From Polaribacter sp. (lineage in GTDB: Bacteria > Bacteroidota > Bacteroidia > Flavobacteriales > Flavobacteriaceae), in contig JABAZI010000084.1 of assembly GCA_018608545.1 (NCBI GenBank), forward strand, positions 35,106 through 73,239: a stretch of DNA of 38,134 nt. The letters run 5' to 3'. The notes under the pieces are model-generated. The model ran no database searches, was not told the DNA's origin, and was given only the letters and a program-made list of their open reading frames with translations. Below are positions 17,499 through 26,214 of this stretch, piece after piece (within the stretch, counting starts at the first letter, position 1; every line of letters starts with the position of its first letter). The translations under genes were made by a program, and so were the position numbers.

Positions 17499-18455
17499 AT
17501 GTCTGTTTTAGTTTTTGCCGATTCATCGGAAGGAAAATTTAAGAAAACTGCTTTTGAAGTAGTTTCATATGGTAAAAAAGTTGCAGAGCAACTTGGAACA
17601 ACGATTGTTGTGCTTACAATAAACGCGACTGATTCTTCAGAACTTCATGCCTATGGAGCAGAAAAAATCATCACAGTTTCCAATGAATCTTTGGGTACTT
17701 TCAATGCAAAACAATACGCATCGATAGTTACAGAAGTAGCAAAACAGCACACTGCAACAGTTGTGGTTCTAGATTCGAGCATCGATGGTTTGTATTTAGC
17801 CCCAATAGTGGCCGTTAATTTAGAAGCTGGATATGCTTCAAATACCGTCAGTCTTCCTTCTAGCACAAGTCCTTTTACAGTTAAAAGAAAAGCTTTTTCA
17901 AACAAAGCTTTTTCAGATACAGTCATCGCTACTGAGACTAAAGTGATCGGATTGGCCAAAAATTCTTTTGGAATTCATGAAAATACTACAACAGGATCAT
18001 CAGAGGTCTTTGAGCCTACAATCATAGAATTGGGGGTTTTGTCAGAAAAAGTAAAAAGAGTTACAGGGACAGTAACCATTGCAGATGCAGATGTGGTTGT
18101 TTCTGCAGGTAGAGGTTTAAAAGGTCCAGAAAACTGGGGAATGATTGAAGAGTTGGCATCAGTTTTGGGAGCTGCAACTGCCTGTTCAAAACCAGTTTCA
18201 GACTTAGGTTGGCGTCCTCATTCGGAGCATGTTGGTCAAACCGGAAAGCCAGTAGCTTCAAACTTGTATATTGCAATTGGAATTTCTGGTGCTATTCAAC
18301 ATTTAGCCGGGGTGAATGCCTCTAAGGTAAAAGTAGTTGTCAACACAGATCCAGAAGCTCCTTTCTTCAAAGCTGCAGATTATGGTATTGTTGGTGATGC
18401 TTTTGAGGTAGTGCCCAAACTAATTGAAAAACTAAAAGCATTTAAACAAGTATAA
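17499..18455 (+). CDS. etfA: Electron transfer flavoprotein, alpha subunit
   Basis: This is the large ETF subunit, which carries the FAD. It has 318 residues. The C-terminal FAD domain is clear: GRGLKGPENW (about 204-213), a segment with HVGQTGKPV, and the signature of LYIAIGISGAIQHLAG followed by VNTDPEAPFF. The N-terminal half is the divergent alpha domain, as usual. It closes the etfBA operon and is followed by a terminator. Confidence 0.95.
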   Translation: MSVLVFADSSEGKFKKTAFEVVSYGKKVAEQLGTTIVVLTINATDSSELHAYGAEKIITVSNESLGTFNAKQYASIVTEVAKQHTATVVVLDSSIDGLYLAPIVAVNLEAGYASNTVSLPSSTSPFTVKRKAFSNKAFSDTVIATETKVIGLAKNSFGIHENTTTGSSEVFEPTIIELGVLSEKVKRVTGTVTIADADVVVSAGRGLKGPENWGMIEELASVLGAATACSKPVSDLGWRPHSEHVGQTGKPVASNLYIAIGISGAIQHLAGVNASKVKVVVNTDPEAPFFKAADYGIVGDAFEVVPKLIEKLKAFKQV

Positions 18456-18499
18456 ACTTTTATAGAGGAAGTGTACTAGGTGCACTTTTAAATAATAGA

Positions 18500-18537
18500 A
18501 AAACCTATCAGAACTCATTTTTTGATAGGTTTTTTTT
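18500..18537 (+). terminator. Intrinsic terminator of etfBA
   Basis: An 11-bp stem AAAACCTATCA/TGATAGGTTTT with a 12-base loop, followed by a run of T. It lies 45 bases after etfA. Confidence 0.82.
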
Positions 18538-18761
18538 ATGTTTTATATTTAATTCTACTGGTTCACAAGATCCTTCATTGATTTTTTTTTCTATTTAATT
18601 CCAAAAATAAAAGAACTTTAATCGCTGCTTTAATTTCTTAAGAAAGAATCTTTAATATTTTGAAAAAATATGAATTTTAAGCTATTATTTTTATTAAATT
18701 GTACCCCTAGAAAGCTTGCAAAATATGATGTCACAGTTTTTTAGTTTTAGCTGCACAAATT
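18538..18761. other. Intergenic region upstream of the bifunctional nuclease gene
   Basis: This AT-rich stretch holds no credible ORF. A possible plus-strand promoter is TTTTG ending at 18662 followed after 20 bases by TATTATTT (18683-18690), which keeps the spacing but not the TTTG of the -7 element. I see nothing else in it. Confidence 0.35.
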
Positions 18762-19373
18762 ATGAGTTTAATACAATTGAATATAAAAGGTATTTCATAC
18801 AGCCAAACTCAAAGTGGAGCCTATGCTTTGGTCTTGAGTGAAATGGATGGTAGCAGAACATTGCCAATAATTATTGGAGCTTTTGAAGCCCAATCTATTG
18901 CAATTGCATTGGAAACTGAAATTCGCCCCCCAAGACCCCTTACCCATGATTTGTTCAAATCATTCTCAGATCGTTTCTTGATTATTGTAAAAGAAGTTGT
19001 GATTCATAAGTTAGTCGATGGTGTCTTCTTTTCTACTTTGATTTGTGAGCGAGACGGAGTGGAAGAAACGATAGACGCAAGAACCTCAGACGCAATAGCA
19101 ATTGCTGTTCGTTTTGAGGCCCCAATTTATACCTATGAAAATATTTTAGAAAAAGCAGGAGTTTTTCTAAAAATGGAAGAAGAATTGGGTTTGCATACTC
19201 AATCTGATCCGAAACAAGATACATTAAAATTAGAAGAATTGCCAATCAAAAAAGACAGTTCTTTTTCTGAAGTTTCTTTGAAAGAACTTCACAAACGTTT
19301 GAACGACGCAGTTACAGAAGAAAAATATGAGCTCGCAGCTAAAATTAGAGACGAAATAAGTAAACGTTCTTGA
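18762..19373 (+). CDS. Bifunctional nuclease family protein (DUF151 plus UVR motif)
   Basis: This is a 203-residue cytoplasmic protein. Residues 1-140 form a DUF151 domain, with LPIIIGAFEAQSIAIALE (34-51) and the DARTSDAIAIAVR segment typical of the family. Residues about 168-203 form a UvrB/UvrC (UVR) motif (LKELHKRLNDAVTEEKYELAAKIRDE). DUF151 proteins are called bifunctional nucleases after a plant member with DNase and RNase activity. The physiological role in bacteria is not settled. It precedes nupC by 17 bases and is likely in its operon. Confidence 0.87.
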   Translation: MSLIQLNIKGISYSQTQSGAYALVLSEMDGSRTLPIIIGAFEAQSIAIALETEIRPPRPLTHDLFKSFSDRFLIIVKEVVIHKLVDGVFFSTLICERDGVEETIDARTSDAIAIAVRFEAPIYTYENILEKAGVFLKMEEELGLHTQSDPKQDTLKLEELPIKKDSSFSEVSLKELHKRLNDAVTEEKYELAAKIRDEISKRS

Positions 19374-19390
19374 TCTAAAGAAATTAAATT

Positions 19391-20794
19391 ATGAAAAAAA
19401 TATTGATTACACTTTGTTGTTTATTTTCTATTTCAATTTTTTCTCAAAATGCAGAAATAGCCCCTGTATTAAATGAAATTGTTCCAAGTCAGGGATTTTC
19501 TTTGAGTAGTTTGTGGAGAGGAGTGTTAGGAATGGTGGCGTTAATTTTAATTGCTTTTTTATTTAGCGCTAACAAAAAAGCAATCGATTGGAAAAAAGTA
19601 GGAATCGGGCTTTTCTTACAGTTATTGATTGCAATAGGCGTTTTAAAAATTGAGTTTATTCAATCTATATTTGAGTTTATTGGTGGTGTATTCATTGAAA
19701 TATTGGCTTACACTAAAGCAGGTAGTGAATTTTTATTTGCAGGAATAGTAGGAGATATGAATAAATTCGGGTACATTTTTGCTTTTCAAGTACTTCCTAC
19801 AATTATATTCTTTTCGGCTTTAACATCGCTGTTCTTTTATTTGGGGATCATCCAAAAGGTTGTAAAGGTTTTAGCAATCGTATTGTCTAAATTTTTAGGA
19901 ATTTCTGGGATGGAAAGCCTCTCAGTCGCAGGTAATATCTTCTTAGGACAAACAGAAGCTCCTTTGTTGATTAAAGCGTATTTAGAAAAAATGAATAAGT
20001 CAGAAATGCTCTTGGTTATGATTGGGGGTATGGCTACTGTAGCTGGCGCCGTATTGGCCGCTTATATTGGTTTTTTAGGAGGTGGAGACAAAGCCTTAGA
20101 GTTGGTTTTTGCTAAGCATCTTTTAGCCGCTTCTGTAATGGCTGCTCCGGGAGCTATCGTAATTTCAAAAATTTTATATCCTCAGACAGAAAAGGTGAAT
20201 ACTGATGTTACTGTTTCTCAAGAAAAAATAGGGTCTAATATTTTAGACGCTATTGCAAATGGGACAACAGAGGGCTTGCGTTTGGCAGTAAATGTTGGCG
20301 CAATGTTGTTGGTTTTTGTTGCTGTTATCGCCATGTTAAATGGTCTTTTAGGTTGGGTGGGAGAGATCACCACTTTAAACACGATAATTGCAGGAAATTC
20401 AGCCTATGAAACCTTGTCATTAGAGTTTGTCTTAGGGTCTATTTTTGCCCCTCTAATGTGGTTAATCGGAGTGCCTGTTCAAGATATTTCTATGATGGGT
20501 CAATTACTCGGAATTAAATTAGCCGCTAGTGAGTTTGTGGGCTATATACAATTAGCAGAACTTAAAAACGTAGCAAATGCAACGCATTTAACCTTTAATA
20601 AGTCTATAATTATGGCAACTTATATGTTGTGTGGTTTTGCAAACTTTGCCTCCATAGGAATTCAAATAGGGGGTATTGGATCTTTGGCTCCAGGACAGCG
20701 AAAAGTGTTGTCAGAATTTGGGATGAAAGCTCTAATAGGAGGGACGATCGCTTCTTTGATGTCTGCAACAATTGCAGGGATGATCATAGGGTAA
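19391..20794 (+). CDS. nupC: Concentrative nucleoside transporter (NupC/CNT family)
   Basis: This 467-residue multipass inner-membrane protein imports nucleosides by cation symport. CNT motifs include the GQTEAPLLI segment (about 184-192), and the late GFANFASIGIQIGGIG stretch, both substrate-site regions. The N-terminus carries a cleavable-looking signal sequence (MKKILITLCCLFSISIFSQ) and a short periplasmic stretch before the first CNT segment, an addition relative to E. coli NupC. The gene sits just before thyA and folA, consistent with pyrimidine salvage and synthesis being grouped. A terminator follows. Confidence 0.92.
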   Translation: MKKILITLCCLFSISIFSQNAEIAPVLNEIVPSQGFSLSSLWRGVLGMVALILIAFLFSANKKAIDWKKVGIGLFLQLLIAIGVLKIEFIQSIFEFIGGVFIEILAYTKAGSEFLFAGIVGDMNKFGYIFAFQVLPTIIFFSALTSLFFYLGIIQKVVKVLAIVLSKFLGISGMESLSVAGNIFLGQTEAPLLIKAYLEKMNKSEMLLVMIGGMATVAGAVLAAYIGFLGGGDKALELVFAKHLLAASVMAAPGAIVISKILYPQTEKVNTDVTVSQEKIGSNILDAIANGTTEGLRLAVNVGAMLLVFVAVIAMLNGLLGWVGEITTLNTIIAGNSAYETLSLEFVLGSIFAPLMWLIGVPVQDISMMGQLLGIKLAASEFVGYIQLAELKNVANATHLTFNKSIIMATYMLCGFANFASIGIQIGGIGSLAPGQRKVLSEFGMKALIGGTIASLMSATIAGMIIG

Positions 20795-20845
20795 TACGTT
20801 CCTTTTTGTTATCAAAAAAAGTTGATAACTTTATGATATTAATTG

Positions 20846-20878
20846 AAGCTTCAATTTTATAAGATTGAAGCTTTTTTT
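20846..20878 (+). terminator. Intrinsic terminator of nupC
   Basis: A 10-bp stem AAGCTTCAAT/ATTGAAGCTT with an eight-base loop is followed by a T-run. A second, T-run-less hairpin GTTATCAA/TTGATAAC lies just before it (20808-20829). Confidence 0.8.
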
Positions 20879-20885
20879 ATTTTTG
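20878..20885 (+). promoter_or_regulatory. -7 element of thyA overlapping the nupC terminator
   Basis: TATTTTTG is an exact TAnnTTTG that starts at the last T of the upstream terminator's T-run and lies 23 bases before the thyA ATG. No -33 TTTG is at the right spacing. Confidence 0.4.
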
Positions 20886-20907
20886 ATAAATAAGAAATGA
20901 AGGAATT

Positions 20908-21732
20908 ATGAAGCAATACCACGATTTAGTTAAGCATGTTTTAGAAAACGGAAACGAAAAAGGGGACCGAACAGGTACCGGAACAAAAAGCGTTTTTGGG
21001 CATCAAATGCGTTTTGATTTAAGTGAGGGTTTTCCTATGGTTACAACTAAGAAACTACATTTAAAATCGATTGTTTACGAATTGCTTTGGTTTATAAAAG
21101 GAGATACGAATATTCGGTATTTGCAAGAAAATGGGGTGAGAATTTGGAATGATTGGGCAGATGAAAATGGAGATTTAGGTCCTGTTTATGGGCATCAATG
21201 GAGAAATTGGAACAGTGATGAAGTAGATCAGTTAAAAGAAGTCATAAGTGCGTTAAAAACGAATCCTAATTCAAGAAGAATGTTGGTCTCTGCATGGAAT
21301 CCATCGGTATTACCGGATACTTCTGTTTCATTCTCTGAGAATGTTGCAAACGGAAAAGCAGCTTTGCCTCCTTGTCATGCATTTTTTCAATTTTACGTTG
21401 CAGATGGCAAGTTGTCTTGCCAATTGTATCAAAGAAGTGCAGACATATTTTTAGGAGTTCCTTTTAACATTGCTTCCTATGCTTTGTTTACAATGATGAT
21501 TGCACAAGTTTGTGGTTATGAAGCAGGAGAGTTTATTCATACTTTTGGAGACGCACATATCTATAACAACCACATAGAACAATTAGAATTACAGTTGTCT
21601 AGAGAAGTAAGACCGCTCCCTAAAATGAAAATAAATCCAACTGTAAAAAGTATTTTTGATTTTACTTTTGATGATTTTCAACTGATAGATTACAATCCAC
21701 ATCCACATATCAAAGGGAAAGTTGCGGTATAA
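20908..21732 (+). CDS. thyA: Thymidylate synthase
   Basis: ThyA methylates dUMP to dTMP with methylene-tetrahydrofolate, yielding dihydrofolate. At 274 residues it is ten longer than E. coli ThyA because of an insertion just before the active site (about 136-151), as in other Flavobacteriia. The catalytic Cys is residue 156 in [11 protein letters not shown]. The folate/dUMP segments DRTGTGT (20-26), [17 protein letters not shown] and [10 protein letters not shown] are intact. The next gene, folA, recycles the dihydrofolate made here, and the two are 47 bases apart. Confidence 0.97.
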   Translation: MKQYHDLVKHVLENGNEKGDRTGTGTKSVFGHQMRFDLSEGFPMVTTKKLHLKSIVYELLWFIKGDTNIRYLQENGVRIWNDWADENGDLGPVYGHQWRNWNSDEVDQLKEVISALKTNPNSRRMLVSAWNPSVLPDTSVSFSENVANGKAALPPCHAFFQFYVADGKLSCQLYQRSADIFLGVPFNIASYALFTMMIAQVCGYEAGEFIHTFGDAHIYNNHIEQLELQLSREVRPLPKMKINPTVKSIFDFTFDDFQLIDYNPHPHIKGKVAV

Positions 21733-21779
21733 ATTAAACTTGTTTCAAATTTCTCACAGAAATTCAAATTTTAAACTTT

Positions 21780-22271
21780 ATGATTACAATTATTGCAGCT
21801 ATTGGAAATAATAATGAATTGGGAAAGGGCAATGACCTAATTTGGTATTTACCTGCTGATTTAAAACGGTTTAAAAAAAGAACGACAGGTCATCCCATCA
21901 TCATGGGAAGAAACACCTTTGAATCTATTGGTAAACCCCTGCCTAATCGGAGAACAATCATCATTACTAGAAATACATCCTATCAAAAGGAAGGTTGTGA
22001 AGTTGTGCACAGTCTGGAAGATGCCATAGAATTGATCGCAAGTCAAGAAGATGCTTTTATTATTGGAGGTGCTCAGATATATAAAGAGGCCATGGAGAAA
22101 AATGTGGTGGATCAATTAGACATCACAAAAGTTGATCAAGATTTTGATGCAGACGTTTTTTTTCCAGCGATAGATTCTATGGTTTGGGAAGAGGTGTCAA
22201 GAGAAAATTTTTCACCAGACGAAAAGAATCTGTTTACGTATAGTTTTATCAATTATAAGAAAACGGTATAG
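21780..22271 (+). CDS. folA: Dihydrofolate reductase
   Basis: FolA reduces dihydrofolate to tetrahydrofolate with NADPH, restoring the cofactor used by thyA just upstream. It has 163 residues, the usual bacterial length. The substrate-site motif is WYLPADLKRFK (22-32) with the catalytic Asp at 27. NADPH-binding segments are MGRNTFESIG (42-51), PLPNRRTIIITR and FIIGGAQIY. No terminator is obvious after it. Confidence 0.96.
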   Translation: MITIIAAIGNNNELGKGNDLIWYLPADLKRFKKRTTGHPIIMGRNTFESIGKPLPNRRTIIITRNTSYQKEGCEVVHSLEDAIELIASQEDAFIIGGAQIYKEAMEKNVVDQLDITKVDQDFDADVFFPAIDSMVWEEVSRENFSPDEKNLFTYSFINYKKTV

Positions 22272-22436
22272 TGCCTTCTGTGATTTGGTTTTTTAAATAA
22301 ATAATAATAGTATCTTTCTTACTTCAATATAAGGTATTAAAAGAAGCGTTATAGAGACGTATCCTCAAGGTTTTTTAGTGCAAAAGTTTTAAAAAAATCC
22401 GTAATCAGTCTAATTAGGTCATTAATTTATATAAAA

Positions 22437-23012
22437 ATGCTTCACAGATGTTTTTGGGTTACCGACAATGATTTGTACAAAAAGTACCATGACGAAGAAT
22501 GGGGGGTCCCTGTTTATGATGATCAAATTTTATTTGAGTTTTTAATTCTAGAAACTTTTCAAGCAGGCCTTAGTTGGATCACAATTCTTTCAAAAAGAGA
22601 AAATTTTAGAACTGCTTTTGATAATTTCGACTATAAGAAAATTGCAAATTATTCGAATCGTACCTTGGAAGCATTGCTAAATGAGAAAGGGATTATTAGA
22701 AATAAATTAAAAATAAGAAGTGCCATTCTAAACGCACAACTATTTATGGAAATCCAAAGAGAATTTGGCTCTTTTTCAACCTTTATATGGGGGTTCGTAA
22801 ATGGGAATCCGATTGTGAATGAATTTGAAAACAGAGAAGCAGTTCCAGTAACAACCCCTTTGTCAGATAAAATTTCTAAAGAGTTGAAAAAGCGTGGGTT
22901 TAAATTTACAGGTTCCCGAGTCATCTATGCTTATATGCAAGCAGTTGGGATGGTAAATGACCATACTAAAGATTGTTTTAAATCTTTTAAAAAAATTATT
23001 GACCCCATATAA
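22437..23012 (+). CDS. tag: DNA-3-methyladenine glycosylase I
   Basis: Tag removes 3-methyladenine from alkylated DNA in base excision repair. It has 191 residues. The zinc ligands are Cys5 (HRCFW), His18 (YHDEEWG) and the C-terminal DHTKDC pair (His and Cys). The family segments FLILETFQAGLSW and the ILSKRENFRTAFDNFD stretch follow. The 3' end overlaps the opposite-strand small membrane protein gene by 17 bases. The 165-base gap before it holds only a weak promoter-like TATCTTTC (22311). Confidence 0.95.
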   Translation: MLHRCFWVTDNDLYKKYHDEEWGVPVYDDQILFEFLILETFQAGLSWITILSKRENFRTAFDNFDYKKIANYSNRTLEALLNEKGIIRNKLKIRSAILNAQLFMEIQREFGSFSTFIWGFVNGNPIVNEFENREAVPVTTPLSDKISKELKKRGFKFTGSRVIYAYMQAVGMVNDHTKDCFKSFKKIIDPI

Positions 23013-23202
23013 AACGAATTGCAACGAACACCGCAATAATGAGTCCTCCATAAATAACCACCTTTTTAACAGCACCTTTGTAATACCGCTGATGGTTTTT
23101 AAGGTCTTTTCTGTAGCTATAAATCATTAGGGTAATGAAAGAAATGATAAAGAAAATCATAAAAATGATTCTTCCTGTTGTAAAATAAGCACCTAAAAAC
23201 AT
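22996..23202 (-). CDS. Small two-helix membrane protein
   Basis: This 68-residue protein has two membrane segments (about 10-28 and 47-64) separated by a basic loop (RKDLKNHQRYYKG). The composition and loop look like a genuine conserved Flavobacteriia protein rather than a chance frame, but I cannot name a function. It is convergent with tag and overlaps its last 17 bases, so the two mRNAs are complementary at their 3' ends. Confidence 0.65.
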   Translation of the reverse strand: MFLGAYFTTGRIIFMIFFIISFITLMIYSYRKDLKNHQRYYKGAVKKVVIYGGLIIAVFVAIRFIWGQ

Positions 23203-23324
23203 CCTGTATATTCTTTATAAGTTGTGAATTATTAGCAAAAAAGAAAGCGTTACTTTTCAGAAAGTTTCTATATATTGTCTAATGATCATCAATAACAAAT
23301 TGATTTTGTAAAATTACAAATTAA

Positions 23325-24047
23325 ATGAAGAATGTCATTATTTTTGGAGCAACTTCTGGGATTGGAAAATCGTTGACAGCGCTTTTCATTAAAAACGGAT
23401 GTAAAGTTGCAATAACCGGTAGAAGATTAGAAAAGTTAGAAGCGATTAAAAAGTGGTGTCCGAATCAAGTTTTAATAAAACAAAACGACATTCAGGATGT
23501 TTCAGATGTAGAAAAGGTTTTTGCTGATATTGTGTCGGAATTTAAAACGATAGATATAGTCATTCAATCTTCGGGAGTAGGCTTTGTAAATCCAAAGTTA
23601 GAATGGGAATTGCAAGAAAAAACAATTCTAACCAACGTTTTAGGGTGTACAAAATTATATGCTTTAGCCTATAATTTGTTCAAAAAGCAGCAGTTTGGGC
23701 ATTTGGTAGGAATTTCTTCAATAGCAGCGATTCGAGGAAATCGTTCAGCACCAGATTATTTTGCCTCAAAATCCTATCAGAAAGCCTACCTAGAGAGTTT
23801 GTACATAAAAACCAAATCGATTAAATCGAAGCGTGTTTTTATTACGGAAATCCGACCCGGTTTTGTAGATACTGCAATGGCTTTGGGACAGGCAATTTTT
23901 TGGATGGTTCCTTTAGAAAAAGCATCAAAACAAATTTATTCAGCCATCGTAAAGAAAAAAAGAGTTGCCTATATTTCTAAACGTTGGCAGATTATTGCCC
24001 TGGTTTTAAAAATGATGCCAGCGTGGGTTTTAAAAAAAACAATTTAA
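23325..24047 (+). CDS. SDR family NAD(P)-dependent oxidoreductase
   Basis: This 240-residue classical short-chain dehydrogenase has the cofactor motif GATSGIG (8-14) and the catalytic Ser (131 or 132), Tyr145 and Lys149 (YFASK). The structural NNAG motif is replaced by QSSG (81-84). An Arg pair after beta-2 (GRR, 32-34) suggests NADP(H). The substrate cannot be predicted. The MazG-like gene starts 18 bases downstream and is probably co-transcribed. Confidence 0.87.
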   Translation: MKNVIIFGATSGIGKSLTALFIKNGCKVAITGRRLEKLEAIKKWCPNQVLIKQNDIQDVSDVEKVFADIVSEFKTIDIVIQSSGVGFVNPKLEWELQEKTILTNVLGCTKLYALAYNLFKKQQFGHLVGISSIAAIRGNRSAPDYFASKSYQKAYLESLYIKTKSIKSKRVFITEIRPGFVDTAMALGQAIFWMVPLEKASKQIYSAIVKKKRVAYISKRWQIIALVLKMMPAWVLKKTI

Positions 24048-24064
24048 TAATAAAACAGATAAAA

Positions 24065-24451
24065 ATGAAAAATAAAATCGCAGCAGTAACAGAATTTCAT
24101 TCTGCTTTTAAGTTAAATATGAACCAACAACCGATTGCAGATATTGGTGAAGATCGAAATACACTTCGTTTTAATTTAATGAAAGAAGAAAATGAAGAGT
24201 ATTTAGAAGCAGCACAAAACAATGACTTGGTTGAGGTTGCAGATGCACTAGGAGATATGTTGTATATTTTGTGTGGTACGATCATAGAGCACGGAATGCA
24301 AGATAAAATTGAAGCAGTTTTTAATGAGATTCAAAGAAGCAATATGAGTAAATTAGGTGAGGATGGCAAACCAATATACAGAGAAGATGGTAAAGTCTTG
24401 AAAGGACCAAATTATTTTAAACCAAATATTTCCGAAATTTTAGAAGGATAG
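24065..24451 (+). CDS. MazG-like nucleoside triphosphate pyrophosphohydrolase
   Basis: This 128-residue all-helical protein resembles the MazG / phosphoribosyl-ATP pyrophosphohydrolase superfamily. It has the metal-binding pattern EENEEYLEA (about 41-49) and VEVADALGDMLYI (about 56-68), then a conserved C-terminal SKLGEDGKPIYREDG segment. Such enzymes hydrolyse nucleotide triphosphates to monophosphates; the preferred substrate is unknown. I chose the ATG at 24065 over the in-frame one at 23984 because the latter lies inside the SDR gene and adds 27 residues unlike the family. Confidence 0.82.
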   Translation: MKNKIAAVTEFHSAFKLNMNQQPIADIGEDRNTLRFNLMKEENEEYLEAAQNNDLVEVADALGDMLYILCGTIIEHGMQDKIEAVFNEIQRSNMSKLGEDGKPIYREDGKVLKGPNYFKPNISEILEG

Positions 24452-24454
24452 GTA

Positions 24455-24937
24455 TTATAAAAATCGACGATACCAACTCTCTTCAATAGGAATTTCCCAA
24501 TTGTTTTCGAAGTCAATTTTTGTAGTTATTAAGTTGTCAAAAATGATGCTTTTGGCTGTAATAGCTTTGTTTTTCAATAGCTTTTTAAAGTCCTTTAATT
24601 CTTTGTATTGTACAAATTCACCTTGTTTAAAGCAGGCGTTCATTTTGTCTAATAATTCTACTTGATATTCTTCTTGTAATCCTAAGATGAATGTAACTGA
24701 TGCATCAATATCTGGGTTTGTTAAAGGTGAATTTTCATCCGAAGCAAAAAGGATTATAAACCTGTTGTAGAGCAGTTTATAGGATGCTTTGAATTCATCG
24801 TCATTTGATTTCCAGTTTACTACAAAGTTTTTTATTTTATTTTCAACTTCTTCAATCTCACTTGAATAGAATTTTCTACTGGAAGGATAAATCCAGATTT
24901 TTGCATCTTCTGGAATTAGATTGTAATCTATGAACAT
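24455..24937 (-). CDS. Conserved Flavobacteriia protein (often mislabelled ABC transporter ATPase)
   Basis: This 160-residue protein has no signal peptide or membrane segment. Proteins that start like this (MFIDYNLIPEDAKIWIYPSS) are commonly called ABC transporter ATPase in flavobacterial genomes. The sequence here has no Walker A, signature or Walker B motif, so that name is not supported. The real function is unknown. It is convergent with the MazG-like gene, three bases apart. Confidence 0.7.
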   Translation of the reverse strand: MFIDYNLIPEDAKIWIYPSSRKFYSSEIEEVENKIKNFVVNWKSNDDEFKASYKLLYNRFIILFASDENSPLTNPDIDASVTFILGLQEEYQVELLDKMNACFKQGEFVQYKELKDFKKLLKNKAITAKSIIFDNLITTKIDFENNWEIPIEESWYRRFL

Positions 24938-24955
24938 CGTATTTTATTTTCGCGT

Positions 24956-24963
24956 CAAATATA
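24956..24963 (-). promoter_or_regulatory. -7 element for the conserved protein gene
   Basis: On the minus strand TATATTTG matches TAnnTTTG exactly, 19 bases before the start codon. No good -33 is present. Confidence 0.4.
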
Positions 24964-25075
24964 CAGAAAACAAAAATCGAAATTAAGTTTATTGATGGTT
25001 GGTTTTAAATTTAAACGATGAACAACTCTGATTATTTAACTTTCCGTTTTTAACAGTTTCACACAATCACTTTTT

Positions 25076-26038
25076 CTATTTTACGGAATCAGACTCGAGT
25101 TTTTTTAAATTCTTAATAATTTCCTCTGTCATCGTAGATAGATCATAGGTATGTTTCCAATTCCAATCTTTTCTAGCTTCCGCATCATCAATAGTTTCTG
25201 GCCAACTATTTGCAATTTGTTGTCTAGCATCTGGCTGATACGAGATTTTAAATTCGGGAATGTGTTTTTTAATTTCTGATGCAATTTCTTCAGGGGTAAA
25301 ACTCATGGCTGTTAAATTATATCCTGTTCTGTTTTTTATGTTTTTGATGTCCGTTTCCATTAGTTGAATGGTTGCTTCAACAGCATCTTCCATGTACATC
25401 ATTGGCAACCGTGTGTCTTTTGATAAAAAACATTGGTATGATTTTTTTTGAATGGCATCAAAATAAATGTCTACAGCATAATCTGTAGTTCCACCTCCTG
25501 GTTTTGATTTCCATGAGATGATGCCCGGATAGCGAATGCTTCTAACATCTACCCCAAACTTTTCGTGGTAGTAGTTGCACCAATACTCGCCAGCCACTTT
25601 GCTAATTCCATAGACAGTTGTGGGTGCCATTATGGTATTTTGTGGGGTGTTATTTTTGGGGGTTGTGGGTCCAAAAACAGCGATGGAACTTGGCCAGTAT
25701 ACTTGTTTTATATGTTTTTCTTTTGCCAAATTTAAAACCGCTAGCAATGAACTCATATTTAAATCCCAAGCCTTTAGTGGTTGCTGCTCTGAAGTTACAG
25801 AAAGCATTGCAGCCAACAAATAGACTTGCGTTATATTGTATTTTTTTATAATTGCCAATATGGACGCCTTGTCAGTAGCATCAATAACTTCAAAGGGTCC
25901 TGAAAGGAGCATGTTTTCATCACCTTCTCTTATGTCGGATGCAATGATGTTGTTATTTCCATAAATAACTCGAAGCTTCTGTGTAAGTTCTTGACCTATT
26001 TGTCCACAGGCACCTAAAATTAAAATTTTTTCACTCAT
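25076..26038 (-). CDS. L-threonine 3-dehydrogenase, SDR (UDP-galactose epimerase-like) type
   Basis: This 320-residue extended SDR has the NAD motif GACGQIG (9-15) and the catalytic Tyr143/Lys147 (YGISK), with Ser in WPSSIAVFG (115-123). The pattern matches the short-chain L-threonine dehydrogenases known from Flavobacterium and related bacteria, which oxidise threonine to 2-amino-3-ketobutyrate. The conserved PGGGTTDYAVDIYF and LPMMYMEDAV segments support this over a sugar epimerase. No kbl (2-amino-3-ketobutyrate CoA ligase) is adjacent. Confidence 0.88.
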   Translation of the reverse strand: MSEKILILGACGQIGQELTQKLRVIYGNNNIIASDIREGDENMLLSGPFEVIDATDKASILAIIKKYNITQVYLLAAMLSVTSEQQPLKAWDLNMSSLLAVLNLAKEKHIKQVYWPSSIAVFGPTTPKNNTPQNTIMAPTTVYGISKVAGEYWCNYYHEKFGVDVRSIRYPGIISWKSKPGGGTTDYAVDIYFDAIQKKSYQCFLSKDTRLPMMYMEDAVEATIQLMETDIKNIKNRTGYNLTAMSFTPEEIASEIKKHIPEFKISYQPDARQQIANSWPETIDDAEARKDWNWKHTYDLSTMTEEIIKNLKKLESDSVK

Positions 26039-26063
26039 CTATACATTATGATTTTAATAAAAT

Positions 26064-26071
26064 CAAAGGTA
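26064..26071 (-). promoter_or_regulatory. -7 element of the threonine dehydrogenase gene
   Basis: On the minus strand TACCTTTG matches TAnnTTTG exactly, about 25 bases before the start codon. Confidence 0.45.
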
Positions 26072-26214
26072 CTTAATTTAAGTATTCGTAAATAATTATG
26101 GCATTAATATTTATTCAGCAATAAGTATTTGTAAAAGACTTCTTTTTTTAAATTTTTATGAATCGAATAATTGCTCCTATTAAAATGTGTATTTTTACCA
26201 TATATTTTACAAAC

